From the NCBI GenBank assembly GCA_963824905.1, contig CAWGRH010000014.1:434001-498000 (forward strand): a stretch of 64,000 nucleotides of DNA. Direction: 5' to 3'. Each line of letters starts with the position of its first letter. Positions within the stretch are counted from its first letter, which is position 1. Shown piece after piece: positions 42,439-49,971 of the stretch. The notes beneath the pieces are model-generated. The model worked only from the letters and a program-made list of their open reading frames with translations, did not search any database and was not told the DNA's origin. The DNA is from JAJPKK01 sp963824905. Its GTDB lineage: Bacteria > Pseudomonadota > Alphaproteobacteria > Rhizobiales > Xanthobacteraceae. A program made the translations under genes and the position numbers.

Positions 42439-43659
42439 GTGACGAACTCCGAAGCACCTGACGTGCTGATCGCCGGCGGCGGATTTGCCGGTCTCGCGCT
42501 TGCGCTCGCCCTACGCCAGGGGCTCGGGCCGGATTTTGCCGTGACGGTCGCCGATCCCGAGTTCGGGCGCGGCGACGATCCGCGCGCCTCGGCGATCGCG
42601 GCGGCGCCGCGGCGCATGTTCGAGGCGCTCGGCGTGTGGGACGCGGTCGCGGCGGGGGCGCAAGAGATCAGCGACATGATCATCACCGACAGCCGCGTCG
42701 AGGACGCGGTACGGCCGGTGTTCTTGAGCTTCGAGGGCGACATCGAGCCGGGCGAGCCCTTCGCCCACATGATCGAGAACGCCGGCCTCGTCGGCGAGCT
42801 CGCCGCCAAGGCGGTCGCGGAAGGCGTGACCATCGTCGCCCAGCCGGTGACGGACTTTGCCGTCGTGGACAAAGGTGTATCGGTCACGCTCGGCGACGGT
42901 TCGGTCCGCACGGTGAAGCTCCTCGTCGCCGCCGACGGCGCGCGGTCGCGCCTGCGCGAACGCGCCGGCATTCCCCTGCGCGGGTGGTCCTACGGCCAGT
43001 CGGCAATCGTGACGACCGTCGCCCATGAGCGCGATCACGGCGGCCGCGCCGAGGAGCATTTCTTGCCCGGCGGCCCGTTCGCGATTCTGCCGCTGCGCAA
43101 CCGCCGCAGCTCGATCGTGTGGACCGAGCACAGCGCGGAAGCGGCACGCTTCGTCGCGTTGCCGGATCCCGAGTTCCACGACGCCCTGGAGAAGCGGTTC
43201 GGCCTGCACCTCGGCGAGATCACGCTTGCCGGTCCGCGCCGGGCCTATCCCTTGGGGCTGTGGGTCGCCCGCAGCTTCGTCGCCGAGCGCCTTGCGCTGG
43301 TCGGCGACGCCGCCCATGTGATCCATCCGATCGCCGGCCAGGGCCTCAACATGGGCCTGCGCGACGTCGCGGCGCTCGCCGAGTCGATCGTCGATGCCGC
43401 GCGGCTCGGCCTCGATCCCGGCGACGCCACCGTGCTCGAGCGCTACCAGCGCTGGCGCCGCTTCGATACGCTGGCGATGGGCGTCTCCACCGACAGCCTC
43501 AACCGGCTGTTCTCCAACCGCTCGGACGTGCTGCGGCTCGTGCGCGACGTCGGCCTCGGCATTGTCGATCGCCTGCCGCCGCTCAAGCGCATGTTCATCC
43601 GTGAGGCCGCCGGCCTCACCGGCGAGGTGCCGAAGCTCCTCCGCGGAGAGGTGCTGTGA
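42439..43659 (+). CDS. UbiH/UbiF/Coq6-family ubiquinone biosynthesis FAD monooxygenase
   Basis: Flavoprotein hydroxylase acting on the aromatic ring of ubiquinone precursors; which ring position cannot be told. The FAD-binding motif VLIAGGGFAGLALALAL is at the N-terminus. LLVAADGARSRLRERAGIP is near residue 155, and the second FAD motif LVGDAAHVIHPIAGQGLNMGLRD is near 290. The GTG at 42439 is chosen because the FAD motif begins ten residues later and GAGG lies upstream; the ATG at 42379 would add a non-conserved extension. Length is 406 residues. Confidence 0.93.
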   Translation: MTNSEAPDVLIAGGGFAGLALALALRQGLGPDFAVTVADPEFGRGDDPRASAIAAAPRRMFEALGVWDAVAAGAQEISDMIITDSRVEDAVRPVFLSFEGDIEPGEPFAHMIENAGLVGELAAKAVAEGVTIVAQPVTDFAVVDKGVSVTLGDGSVRTVKLLVAADGARSRLRERAGIPLRGWSYGQSAIVTTVAHERDHGGRAEEHFLPGGPFAILPLRNRRSSIVWTEHSAEAARFVALPDPEFHDALEKRFGLHLGEITLAGPRRAYPLGLWVARSFVAERLALVGDAAHVIHPIAGQGLNMGLRDVAALAESIVDAARLGLDPGDATVLERYQRWRRFDTLAMGVSTDSLNRLFSNRSDVLRLVRDVGLGIVDRLPPLKRMFIREAAGLTGEVPKLLRGEVL

Positions 43660-43678
43660 GATGGCGGGCGCGTAGCGT

Positions 43679-43782
43679 GTAGGATGGGTTGAGCACTTGC
43701 GAAACCCATCACACCTCTCCCAAGCGCGGTCGCGGTGGCTGGCCTGAGGCGATGGGTTTCGCAAGGGCTCAACCCATCCTAC
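43679..43782. repeat. Hairpin repeat, family B copy 2
   Basis: Inverted repeat bounded by GTAGGATGGGTTGAGC and GCTCAACCCATCCTAC, with internal GCGAAACCCATC and GATGGGTTTCGC arms. It is related to 2909-2994. It lies between the UbiH-type gene and copC. Confidence 0.85.
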
Positions 43783-43891
43783 CAGGGGGCGGTTTCACGG
43801 TATTATTTCGACGCAGTCGATGTGACGCTTGAGAGCCGAAAGTGCTACAACACACGTTCAAGAACACTGCTTCAACCTCAGGGAGGTTCCC

Positions 43892-44260
43892 GTGCCGTCG
43901 CGATGCCAAACCATTCTTCTCGCATCCGCGCTGCTTTCGCTCGCGAGCGCTCCGGCCTTCGCTCATGCCCACCTCGTCAAAGCCCAGCCCGCAGCCGGCG
44001 GGACGATCCACGAGGCGCCGAGCGAGGTGACGCTGCGCTTCAACGAGAAGCTCGAGCCCAAATTCAGCTCCATCGTGGTGCGGGACGCGGCCGGCAAGCA
44101 GGTCGACAAGGGCAATGCCGTGGTCGACAACGCCGATCGTATGGTCATCCGCGTGCCGCTGCCGCCGCTCGAGCCCGGCGTCTACAAGGTCGAGTGGCAC
44201 GCGATGTCGGCGGACACCCACAAGGTCAACGGCGACTTCACCTTCAAGGTCGGCGAATAG
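43892..44260 (+). CDS. Periplasmic copper-resistance protein CopC
   Basis: Small copper-binding protein, 122 residues. A signal peptide (ILLASALLSLASAPAFA) leaves a mature N-terminus HAHLVKAQPA, the typical histidine ligand site. The family core FNEKLEPKFSSIVVRD and the closing SADTHKVNGDFTFKV follow, the latter holding a further His. The GTG at 43892 has a GGGAGG ribosome site five bases upstream; the frame is open further 5' but without support. copD follows after 36 bases, making a copCD operon. Confidence 0.93.
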   Translation: MPSRCQTILLASALLSLASAPAFAHAHLVKAQPAAGGTIHEAPSEVTLRFNEKLEPKFSSIVVRDAAGKQVDKGNAVVDNADRMVIRVPLPPLEPGVYKVEWHAMSADTHKVNGDFTFKVGE

Positions 44261-44296
44261 CGTCGCTCGCATCGGCGTTGCGCGTGGAGAGGCGAG

Positions 44297-45298
44297 TTGA
44301 GCGATCCCGTCGTCTGGGTGCGCTTCCTCCACTTCGCCGCGACGGTCTCGCTCTCCGGCGTCGTGATCTTTCACGCCTTTGTCGGCGCCCCGGCGTTATC
44401 GGCGGGCGACGCCGCGATGGTGCGCCTGATCGCGGGCCGGCTGGCGCGGCTTGCCTGGGGAAGCCTCGTGCTCGCCGTGATCACCGCCGGCGCCTCGCTG
44501 CTGGTGCAGGCGTCGAGCATGGGCGAGCGCTCGCTGGCCGACCTGTGGTCGGACGATCTCGTCGCGACGGTGCTGCTCGACACCGATTTCGGCCATGTGT
44601 GGCTGGCGCGGCTCGCGCTCGTCGTGCTGCTCGCGGCGGCGCTCCATCCGCCCTGGTTCAGCGCGCCGGCGCCGACATGGCGGCGACGCGCGGCGCTGGC
44701 TTTGGCGGCGGCCTACGTCGCGGCGCTCGCCTTCGCCGGGCACGCCGCGACCGGCGACGGCATCGAAGGTGTCATCCACCAGGCTGCTGACGTACTGCAT
44801 CTCATCGCCGCCGCCGCGTGGCTCGGCGCGCTCGTGCCGTTGGCGATCGTGCTGGGCGCGGCGAAGGACACGGGCGACCGATCGACGCTCGCCGTCGTGC
44901 GCACGGCAACGCTGCGGTTTTCGACCCTCGGCGTCGTGAGCGTCGGCACCGTGCTCGCGACCGGCATCGTCAACACCTTCGAGCTCACCGGCAGTTGGGC
45001 GGCGCTGCTCGGCACCGCCTACGGCCGCCTTCTGCTGGTGAAGATCGCGCTGTTCCTCGCCATGCTGGCGATCGCCGCGATCAACCGGGTTCGGCTCACG
45101 CCGCGGCTCGTTGCCGGCGGCGCCGTGGCAGGACCAGCGGTGCGGCAGCTGCGCACCAACGCGCTCACCGAAGCGGTCATCGGCGCGCTCATTCTCTTGA
45201 TCGTCGCCATGCTCGGCACGCTGCCGCCGGGCCGCGAGGACGCGAGCGCGTCCGCGGCTACACAACAGCGTCCGAGAATTCCTCAGACCTCGTCCTGA
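44297..45298 (+). CDS. Copper-resistance membrane protein CopD
   Basis: Eight-helix inner-membrane protein of 333 residues of the CopD family, proposed to import copper handed over by CopC. Hydrophobic segments recur through the length, with conserved WVRFLHFAATVSLSG at the start, LADLWSDDLV near residue 75, HQAADVLHLIAAAAWLGAL near 155 and LLVKIALFLAMLAIAAINR near 245. The start is TTG with GGAGAGG upstream. The last codons and stop fall inside a family A repeat, which may have replaced the original C-terminus. Confidence 0.92.
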   Translation: MSDPVVWVRFLHFAATVSLSGVVIFHAFVGAPALSAGDAAMVRLIAGRLARLAWGSLVLAVITAGASLLVQASSMGERSLADLWSDDLVATVLLDTDFGHVWLARLALVVLLAAALHPPWFSAPAPTWRRRAALALAAAYVAALAFAGHAATGDGIEGVIHQAADVLHLIAAAAWLGALVPLAIVLGAAKDTGDRSTLAVVRTATLRFSTLGVVSVGTVLATGIVNTFELTGSWAALLGTAYGRLLLVKIALFLAMLAIAAINRVRLTPRLVAGGAVAGPAVRQLRTNALTEAVIGALILLIVAMLGTLPPGREDASASAATQQRPRIPQTSS

Positions 45299-45395
45299 GG
45301 AGCCTGCGAAGCAGGCGTCTCGAAGGACGGCCAAGCGCTCGGCGTCTGGGGCCATCCTTCGAGACGCCTGCTGCGCACGGCTCCTCAGGATGAGG
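45288..45395. repeat. Hairpin repeat, family A copy 4, overlapping copD end
   Basis: Copy of the 1815-1923 element, from ACCTCGTCCTGAGGAGC to GGCTCCTCAGGATGAGG. Its first bases supply the copD stop codon (TGA in CCTGAGG). It separates copCD from the convergent amidohydrolase gene. Confidence 0.85.
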
Positions 45396-45426
45396 TCAGC
45401 ACAGGTTCTACGCGGAGGCGGCGCAC

Positions 45427-46314
45427 TCAACCCGGGAAATCGTAGAGCGTCGCCGGATTGTCGACGAGGATGCGCCGGCGGGTCGCGGCATCCGGCACCC
45501 ACTCGTGGAACAGCTCGAACAGGTGCCCGGCATCGGGCATCACGTTGTCCATGCGCGGATGCGGCCAGTCGCTGCCCCAGACGAGGCGCTCGGGGTTCGC
45601 GCGCACCAGCGCTTCGAGGAACGGCCGCGCGTCGGGATAGTCCGGCGGCTGCTGGCTGACGCGATGGGCGCCGGACACCTTGACCCAGCAGCCGCCGTCG
45701 CCGAGGAGACGGAGCAGGCTCTGGAAGCCCGGCGCCGCGGTCCCGTTGACGGCATCGGTGCGGCCCATGTGGTCGATCACGATGGGGCGGCCGATCGCCT
45801 TGATGAGCGGCAACGTGTCGACCAAGTCCTTGACGTCGATCCACAGCTGCACGTGCCAGCCGAGCTCCGCCATCGTCGGCGCCAGCACCTTCGCGGCATC
45901 GAGCGGCACGCCGCCGCGGTAGTGCAGGGCGCCGCCGCGGAAGAAATGATTGAACCGCAGGCCGCGCACGCCGAGCGCATGCCAGCGCGCGAGCTCCGCC
46001 GGCGACACATCGGCGTCGGCCACTGCGACGCCGCGCAGGCGCTCCGGTTGGCGGGCCAACGCATCGAGCATCGCGCCATTGTCGCGGCCATGGGCGCTGC
46101 CCTGCACCAAGACGCCGCGCGAACACCCGACGGTGTCGAGCATCGCGAGGTATTTCTCGAGCGGCGCGTCGGGCGGCGTGTAGCTGCGGTCGTCGGCGTA
46201 GGGAAATCGCGACGCCGGGCCGAACACATGGGCGTGGGTGTCGCAGGCACCGGACGGCGGAGGAACCTTCGGCCGCGAGGGGTCGCGCGGCGGCGGGCAC
46301 GCGGGAGCTGACAT
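45427..46314 (-). CDS. Amidohydrolase-family hydrolase (2-pyrone-4,6-dicarboxylate lactonase-like)
   Basis: TIM-barrel amidohydrolase of 295 residues. The opening GACDTHAHVFGP carries the HxH metal or active-site pair near residue 26. IVIDHMGRTDA near 176 and LVWGSDWPHP with the catalytic Asp near 246 match the LigI/PDC hydrolase subgroup that opens aromatic-degradation lactones. It is 19 bases downstream of a Bug receptor gene on the same strand, and a nitrilase gene lies further upstream. Together these suggest a small-acid catabolic group; the substrate is unproven. Confidence 0.9.
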   Translation of the reverse strand: MSAPACPPPRDPSRPKVPPPSGACDTHAHVFGPASRFPYADDRSYTPPDAPLEKYLAMLDTVGCSRGVLVQGSAHGRDNGAMLDALARQPERLRGVAVADADVSPAELARWHALGVRGLRFNHFFRGGALHYRGGVPLDAAKVLAPTMAELGWHVQLWIDVKDLVDTLPLIKAIGRPIVIDHMGRTDAVNGTAAPGFQSLLRLLGDGGCWVKVSGAHRVSQQPPDYPDARPFLEALVRANPERLVWGSDWPHPRMDNVMPDAGHLFELFHEWVPDAATRRRILVDNPATLYDFPG

Positions 46315-46333
46315 TGTCTGCTGTTCCGGCCTG

Positions 46334-47296
46334 CTATTCCGCCTCGATGCCGGCGGCCTTGATCACCGGTCCCCACTTCTCGTAGTCGGCGCGGATGAGC
46401 TTCGTGAAATCCGCCGCGCTGCCGCCGATCGGCGTCGCGCCGAGGGTGCGGAAGCGCTCCTTCACCGCCGGCGTCTTCATCGCGTCGGCGCAGGCCTGGG
46501 AGAGCCGCGCCTGGATGTCGCGTGGCAGGCCGGCGGGGGCGAGCACGCCCCACCACACGCCGGTGTCGTACTCGCTGTAGCCGGATTCGGCGACGGTCGG
46601 CACGTTCGGCAGGAACGGCGAGCGGGTGATGGTCGTCACTGCGAGCGGCCGCACCGTGCCGGCCTGAATCTGCCCGATCGATTCGGGGAGATTGTTGAAG
46701 CTGATCGGGATGTGCCCGCCCATCAGGTCGTTGAGCGCGGGGGCGCCGCCCTTGTAGGGGACGGCGGCGATGTTGATCTTCGCCGTCACCTTGAGGAGCT
46801 CGCCGGCAAGATGCGGCGAGGTGCCGTTGCCGGCATGGCCGTAGGAGAGCTGACCGGGTTTCTGGCGCGCCAGCGTGATGAGGTCGGCGAGCGTCTTCAC
46901 CGGCGAATCGGCCTTCACCAGGATGAGGTTCGGCGAGTTGCCGAGCAGCGAGATCGGCGTGAAGTCGTTGAACACGTCGTATTGCAGCTTGGGAAACAGA
47001 AACGGCACGATGGCATGCCCGCTCGCAACGATCACAAGGGTGTAGCCGTCCGGCGGGGATTTGGCCGCGGCCTGCGCGGCGAGCGTGCCGCCGGCGCCGG
47101 GCCGGTTCTCGATGATGATCGACTGCCCGAGGCTCTTGGTGAGCTCGTCGCCGAGCGTGCGCGCGACGATGTCGACCGCGCCGCCGGGCGGGAACGGCAC
47201 CAGGAGATGGATCGGCTTCGAGGGATAGGCGTCCTGGGCGAAAGCGGCCCCGGTCCAGACGGCTGCCGCAACAAGGCCTCCGATCAAGCCCTTCAT
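46334..47296 (-). CDS. Bug/TctC-family periplasmic solute receptor
   Basis: Third Bug-type receptor of the window, 320 residues. The signal peptide (LIGGLVAAAVWTGAAFAQ) precedes YPSKPIHLLVPFPPGGAVDIVAR, then IENRPGAGGTLAAQAAAK. The GGGAGGACACC before ATG 47296 is a strong ribosome site and fixes the start; the frame extends further 5' without support. It is probably cotranscribed with the LigI-like hydrolase, whose substrate it may supply. Confidence 0.94.
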   Translation of the reverse strand: MKGLIGGLVAAAVWTGAAFAQDAYPSKPIHLLVPFPPGGAVDIVARTLGDELTKSLGQSIIIENRPGAGGTLAAQAAAKSPPDGYTLVIVASGHAIVPFLFPKLQYDVFNDFTPISLLGNSPNLILVKADSPVKTLADLITLARQKPGQLSYGHAGNGTSPHLAGELLKVTAKINIAAVPYKGGAPALNDLMGGHIPISFNNLPESIGQIQAGTVRPLAVTTITRSPFLPNVPTVAESGYSEYDTGVWWGVLAPAGLPRDIQARLSQACADAMKTPAVKERFRTLGATPIGGSAADFTKLIRADYEKWGPVIKAAGIEAE

Positions 47297-47426
47297 GGTG
47301 TCCTCCCCGTGTGCCGCCGACGCGCGGCCGCTGTTGGCGGGCACTGTCGTCCGGATGCCGGCGCCGTTCAAGGTGCGCCTTCGCCGCGGTTGGCCGCACG
47401 CAGGAGGCGGCGCGCCTGTGCTCCTT

Positions 47427-48179
47427 TCAGGGGGAGGGAGCGCCGCCAATCGGGAGATCGAACACGAGCAGTCCCGCTCGGCCCAGGGGCAGTTGGGCCG
47501 CGACCTCGCCTGCCGGGGTGATCACGGCCGTGGGTCCCCAGGACAGGCAGCCGTCCCGCTCGCCCATGACGTCCGCCGAGATCAGCCACATGCCGGTTTC
47601 CCGGCACCGTTCGGCGCGGATCGCGTTGTGGAGATGCTTCCACTTCTGCGCGGTTTGCTGCGGCAGCATGTTGTTGGCCGGACAGAGGATCAGCAATGCG
47701 CCAAGGGCGGCGGCGCCCCGAGCGGCCGTAGCGAAGTTGGTGTCGTGGCAGATGTTGATGCCGAACCGCAGGCCGTTCGCCTGAAAGACGCCCGGCGCGC
47801 ACCCGGCATCGAAGCATCGCTCGCGGTCCAGCAGGTGAGCTTTTCGATAGCGCCCGATCAGTGCGCGGCGATGGACCACGACGGCGGTGTTGAAGAGCTT
47901 TCCATCATCGATCTCGATGAGGCCGAAGACCAGCATCGGGCCGTTCTCCGGCAACCTTTCGAGGATGCCCTTGAAGACGGATGAGCCGAGGTCGATCGCG
48001 GCCTTGCGGGCGCGCTCTGCGTCGGTCAGGTAGCCTTGGAGATATCCTTCGGGGAAGCATACCAGCGCTGCGCCTGCGGCGTCCGCGTGCTCTGCGGTGT
48101 CTGTCAGATAGCGCAGCGCCTCGTCGACGTTCCCGCGGAACTCGGGGGTCTGGGCGGCAGCGATTCGGTGTGGTGCCAT
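47427..48179 (-). CDS. Carbon-nitrogen hydrolase (nitrilase superfamily)
   Basis: Cys-Glu-Lys hydrolase acting on amides or nitriles, 250 residues. The glutamate is in VCFPEGYLQGYL near residue 40, the lysine in RYRKAHLLD near 112 and the nucleophilic cysteine in FGINICHDTNFA near 145. The start at 48179 (MAPHRIAAAQ) has GAGGTCGGG upstream; the longer frame is less likely. It belongs to the non-specific aliphatic amidase-like branch. It may be functionally linked with the downstream Bug receptor and hydrolase genes, 130 bases away. Confidence 0.9.
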   Translation of the reverse strand: MAPHRIAAAQTPEFRGNVDEALRYLTDTAEHADAAGAALVCFPEGYLQGYLTDAERARKAAIDLGSSVFKGILERLPENGPMLVFGLIEIDDGKLFNTAVVVHRRALIGRYRKAHLLDRERCFDAGCAPGVFQANGLRFGINICHDTNFATAARGAAALGALLILCPANNMLPQQTAQKWKHLHNAIRAERCRETGMWLISADVMGERDGCLSWGPTAVITPAGEVAAQLPLGRAGLLVFDLPIGGAPSP

Positions 48180-48353
48180 CCCGACCTCGCCCAGTTCGCC
48201 GGCGCGACAGCGCACACGCAATCACGACCTATCTCAAGCGCCGCATAAGGGCGGACGGGGTCGACGCTGCTGCCTGTTGATAGCAGGGTTATGCAGATTC
48301 GGTAGAGACTTAGACTGGCGTAATCCTGTGGGAAAGCTGTCGAAAAAGCGCGC

Positions 48354-49385
48354 CTATTCCTTCCGCCGCGCCGACCGTGCGATGTCGATCAGCGTACGGT
48401 GCACGATCGGGTAGGCGAGGTTGGCCCGCTGGCGGGTGTCGAGCGCGGTGTCGCCGAGGTGCCCGATCAGGCGCTCCAGCCGCTTGGCGCTCCATGCGGT
48501 GAGCGCGGCCTGCACCAGCGCCTTGCGGCTGAAATGGATCGCCGGCCCTGCGGCTTCGATGACGCTCCCCGCCGAACGTCCCTGCTCGACGGAGAGCCGC
48601 AGCCGATGGAGCGTCGCCGCCTGCCGGATCGCCGCACTGATGAGCGCTGCCACCGCGATCCCCTGCGTCTGCGCCTTGGCGATCCCCGTCTCGAGGTCCT
48701 GGGCGTTGCCGGCGAACGCCGCATCGACGATGGCATCGATGCCTGGATCGGTCGCATCGGTGACGACCGCGAGCACGTCGTCGAGGCCGACGGTCGGCTT
48801 GCCGCGGGCATAGAGGGTGAGCTTGCGCAACTCCGCGCGCGTGGTGCCGCGGTCGCCGCCGATGAGGTCGGCGAGCGCCGCGCGGGCATCCGCTGCGATG
48901 GTGAGCCCGGCCTCCCGCATCTCCTCGTCGATCAGGCGGTTGAGATCGCGCGCATTGTCGGGATAGCAGGCGAGAGCCGCGGCATTCCCCGAGCGCTCGC
49001 ACGCCGCGCGCAGCGGCGCGTTGCGCTTGAGATCGCCGGCCTCGATGACGATGCGGCAGTCCGCGGCCGGCGGGACGCTGAGCACGCGCTCGACCGCCGG
49101 GGTGAAATTGCGGCCGCCCGCCTTGACCCAAACCGCGCGGCGGCCGCCGAACAGCGGCACCGTGTGGGCCTCCTCGACCAGCCGCTCCGGCTCGTCGGCG
49201 AGCGCATCGCCTTCGATGCGGGCGAGCGCGAAGGGGTCGCGGGGATCATCGACCGCGCCGGCGACGAGGGCGTCGATGCGCTCGCGCACGAGGCCGGTAT
49301 CGGGTCCGAACACCAGGATGACCGGGCGGGCCGGATCAGGTCGCGCGATGAATCGGTCGACGTCGGCGTTCTTGACCGCCACCAT
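48354..49385 (-). CDS. holA: DNA polymerase III delta subunit
   Basis: Clamp-loader subunit that opens the beta sliding clamp, 343 residues. The domain I start ARPVILVFGPDTGLVRERIDALV and the FGGRRAVWVKAGG segment near residue 78 match HolA, with the AAA-like and C-terminal helical collar regions following. Catalytic ATPase motifs are absent, as expected for delta. It follows lptE closely (about ten bases), in the rhizobial leuS-lptE-holA order. Confidence 0.94.
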   Translation of the reverse strand: MVAVKNADVDRFIARPDPARPVILVFGPDTGLVRERIDALVAGAVDDPRDPFALARIEGDALADEPERLVEEAHTVPLFGGRRAVWVKAGGRNFTPAVERVLSVPPAADCRIVIEAGDLKRNAPLRAACERSGNAAALACYPDNARDLNRLIDEEMREAGLTIAADARAALADLIGGDRGTTRAELRKLTLYARGKPTVGLDDVLAVVTDATDPGIDAIVDAAFAGNAQDLETGIAKAQTQGIAVAALISAAIRQAATLHRLRLSVEQGRSAGSVIEAAGPAIHFSRKALVQAALTAWSAKRLERLIGHLGDTALDTRQRANLAYPIVHRTLIDIARSARRKE

Positions 49386-49395
49386 CGGCGGCCGC

Positions 49396-49971
49396 TCAGG
49401 TGCCGGCGACGAAGAACGAGGCGAGCCGCGCCTTGATGTTGTCGGCGATCTGCTGTGCTGCGCGGTCCTCAGCGTCGCGCAAACCGCGGTCGCGGGCGAA
49501 GCGCTGGGCTTGGCCCGGAATGTCGTAGCTCACCCGCGCGAAGGTCTGGGCGCGGAGCACCGGCGTGCCGGTCTTGACCTCCATGAGCGTGTAGCTGGCG
49601 TTGAGGGCGTAATCCTGGGTGTCCGGCCGGCCGCTGTTGATGTCGACGATCAGCGACTCGCTCGACCCGTTGATCTGGATGTTGAGGCGATAGACCGGCG
49701 GCGCGGCGGCACTGCCGCCAGTGAGGCCGAACAGCAGCTTGTCGCGCACCGAGACGGCGATCCGCGACAGCGGCGTGCCGTTGGGCGCCGCGATCTGGTT
49801 GACATCGACGGCCGACATATTGGCGGCGACGCTCGGCGAGGTCGTGAGCTTGGTATCCCCGTACATCGGCTGGAAGCATCCTGCCAATGCCGCCGCGGCG
49901 GCGCCGACGACGGCAAGACGCATCGCCAAGGGCAGCACCGGTCGCAACAGGCGTGGATCAGGCGACCACAT
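49396..49971 (-). CDS. lptE: LPS-assembly lipoprotein LptE
   Basis: Outer-membrane lipoprotein that plugs LptD in lipopolysaccharide export. The lipobox LAGC at about residues 29-32 follows a hydrophobic signal (LAVVGAAAAALAGCFQP). Then come FQPMYGD and ISVRD-type segments of the alphaproteobacterial type; the rest is poorly conserved. Length is 191 residues. The start overlaps the leuS stop by 14 bases, giving a tight operon. The identity rests on lipobox, size and context as much as on sequence. Confidence 0.88.
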   Translation of the reverse strand: MWSPDPRLLRPVLPLAMRLAVVGAAAAALAGCFQPMYGDTKLTTSPSVAANMSAVDVNQIAAPNGTPLSRIAVSVRDKLLFGLTGGSAAAPPVYRLNIQINGSSESLIVDINSGRPDTQDYALNASYTLMEVKTGTPVLRAQTFARVSYDIPGQAQRFARDRGLRDAEDRAAQQIADNIKARLASFFVAGT

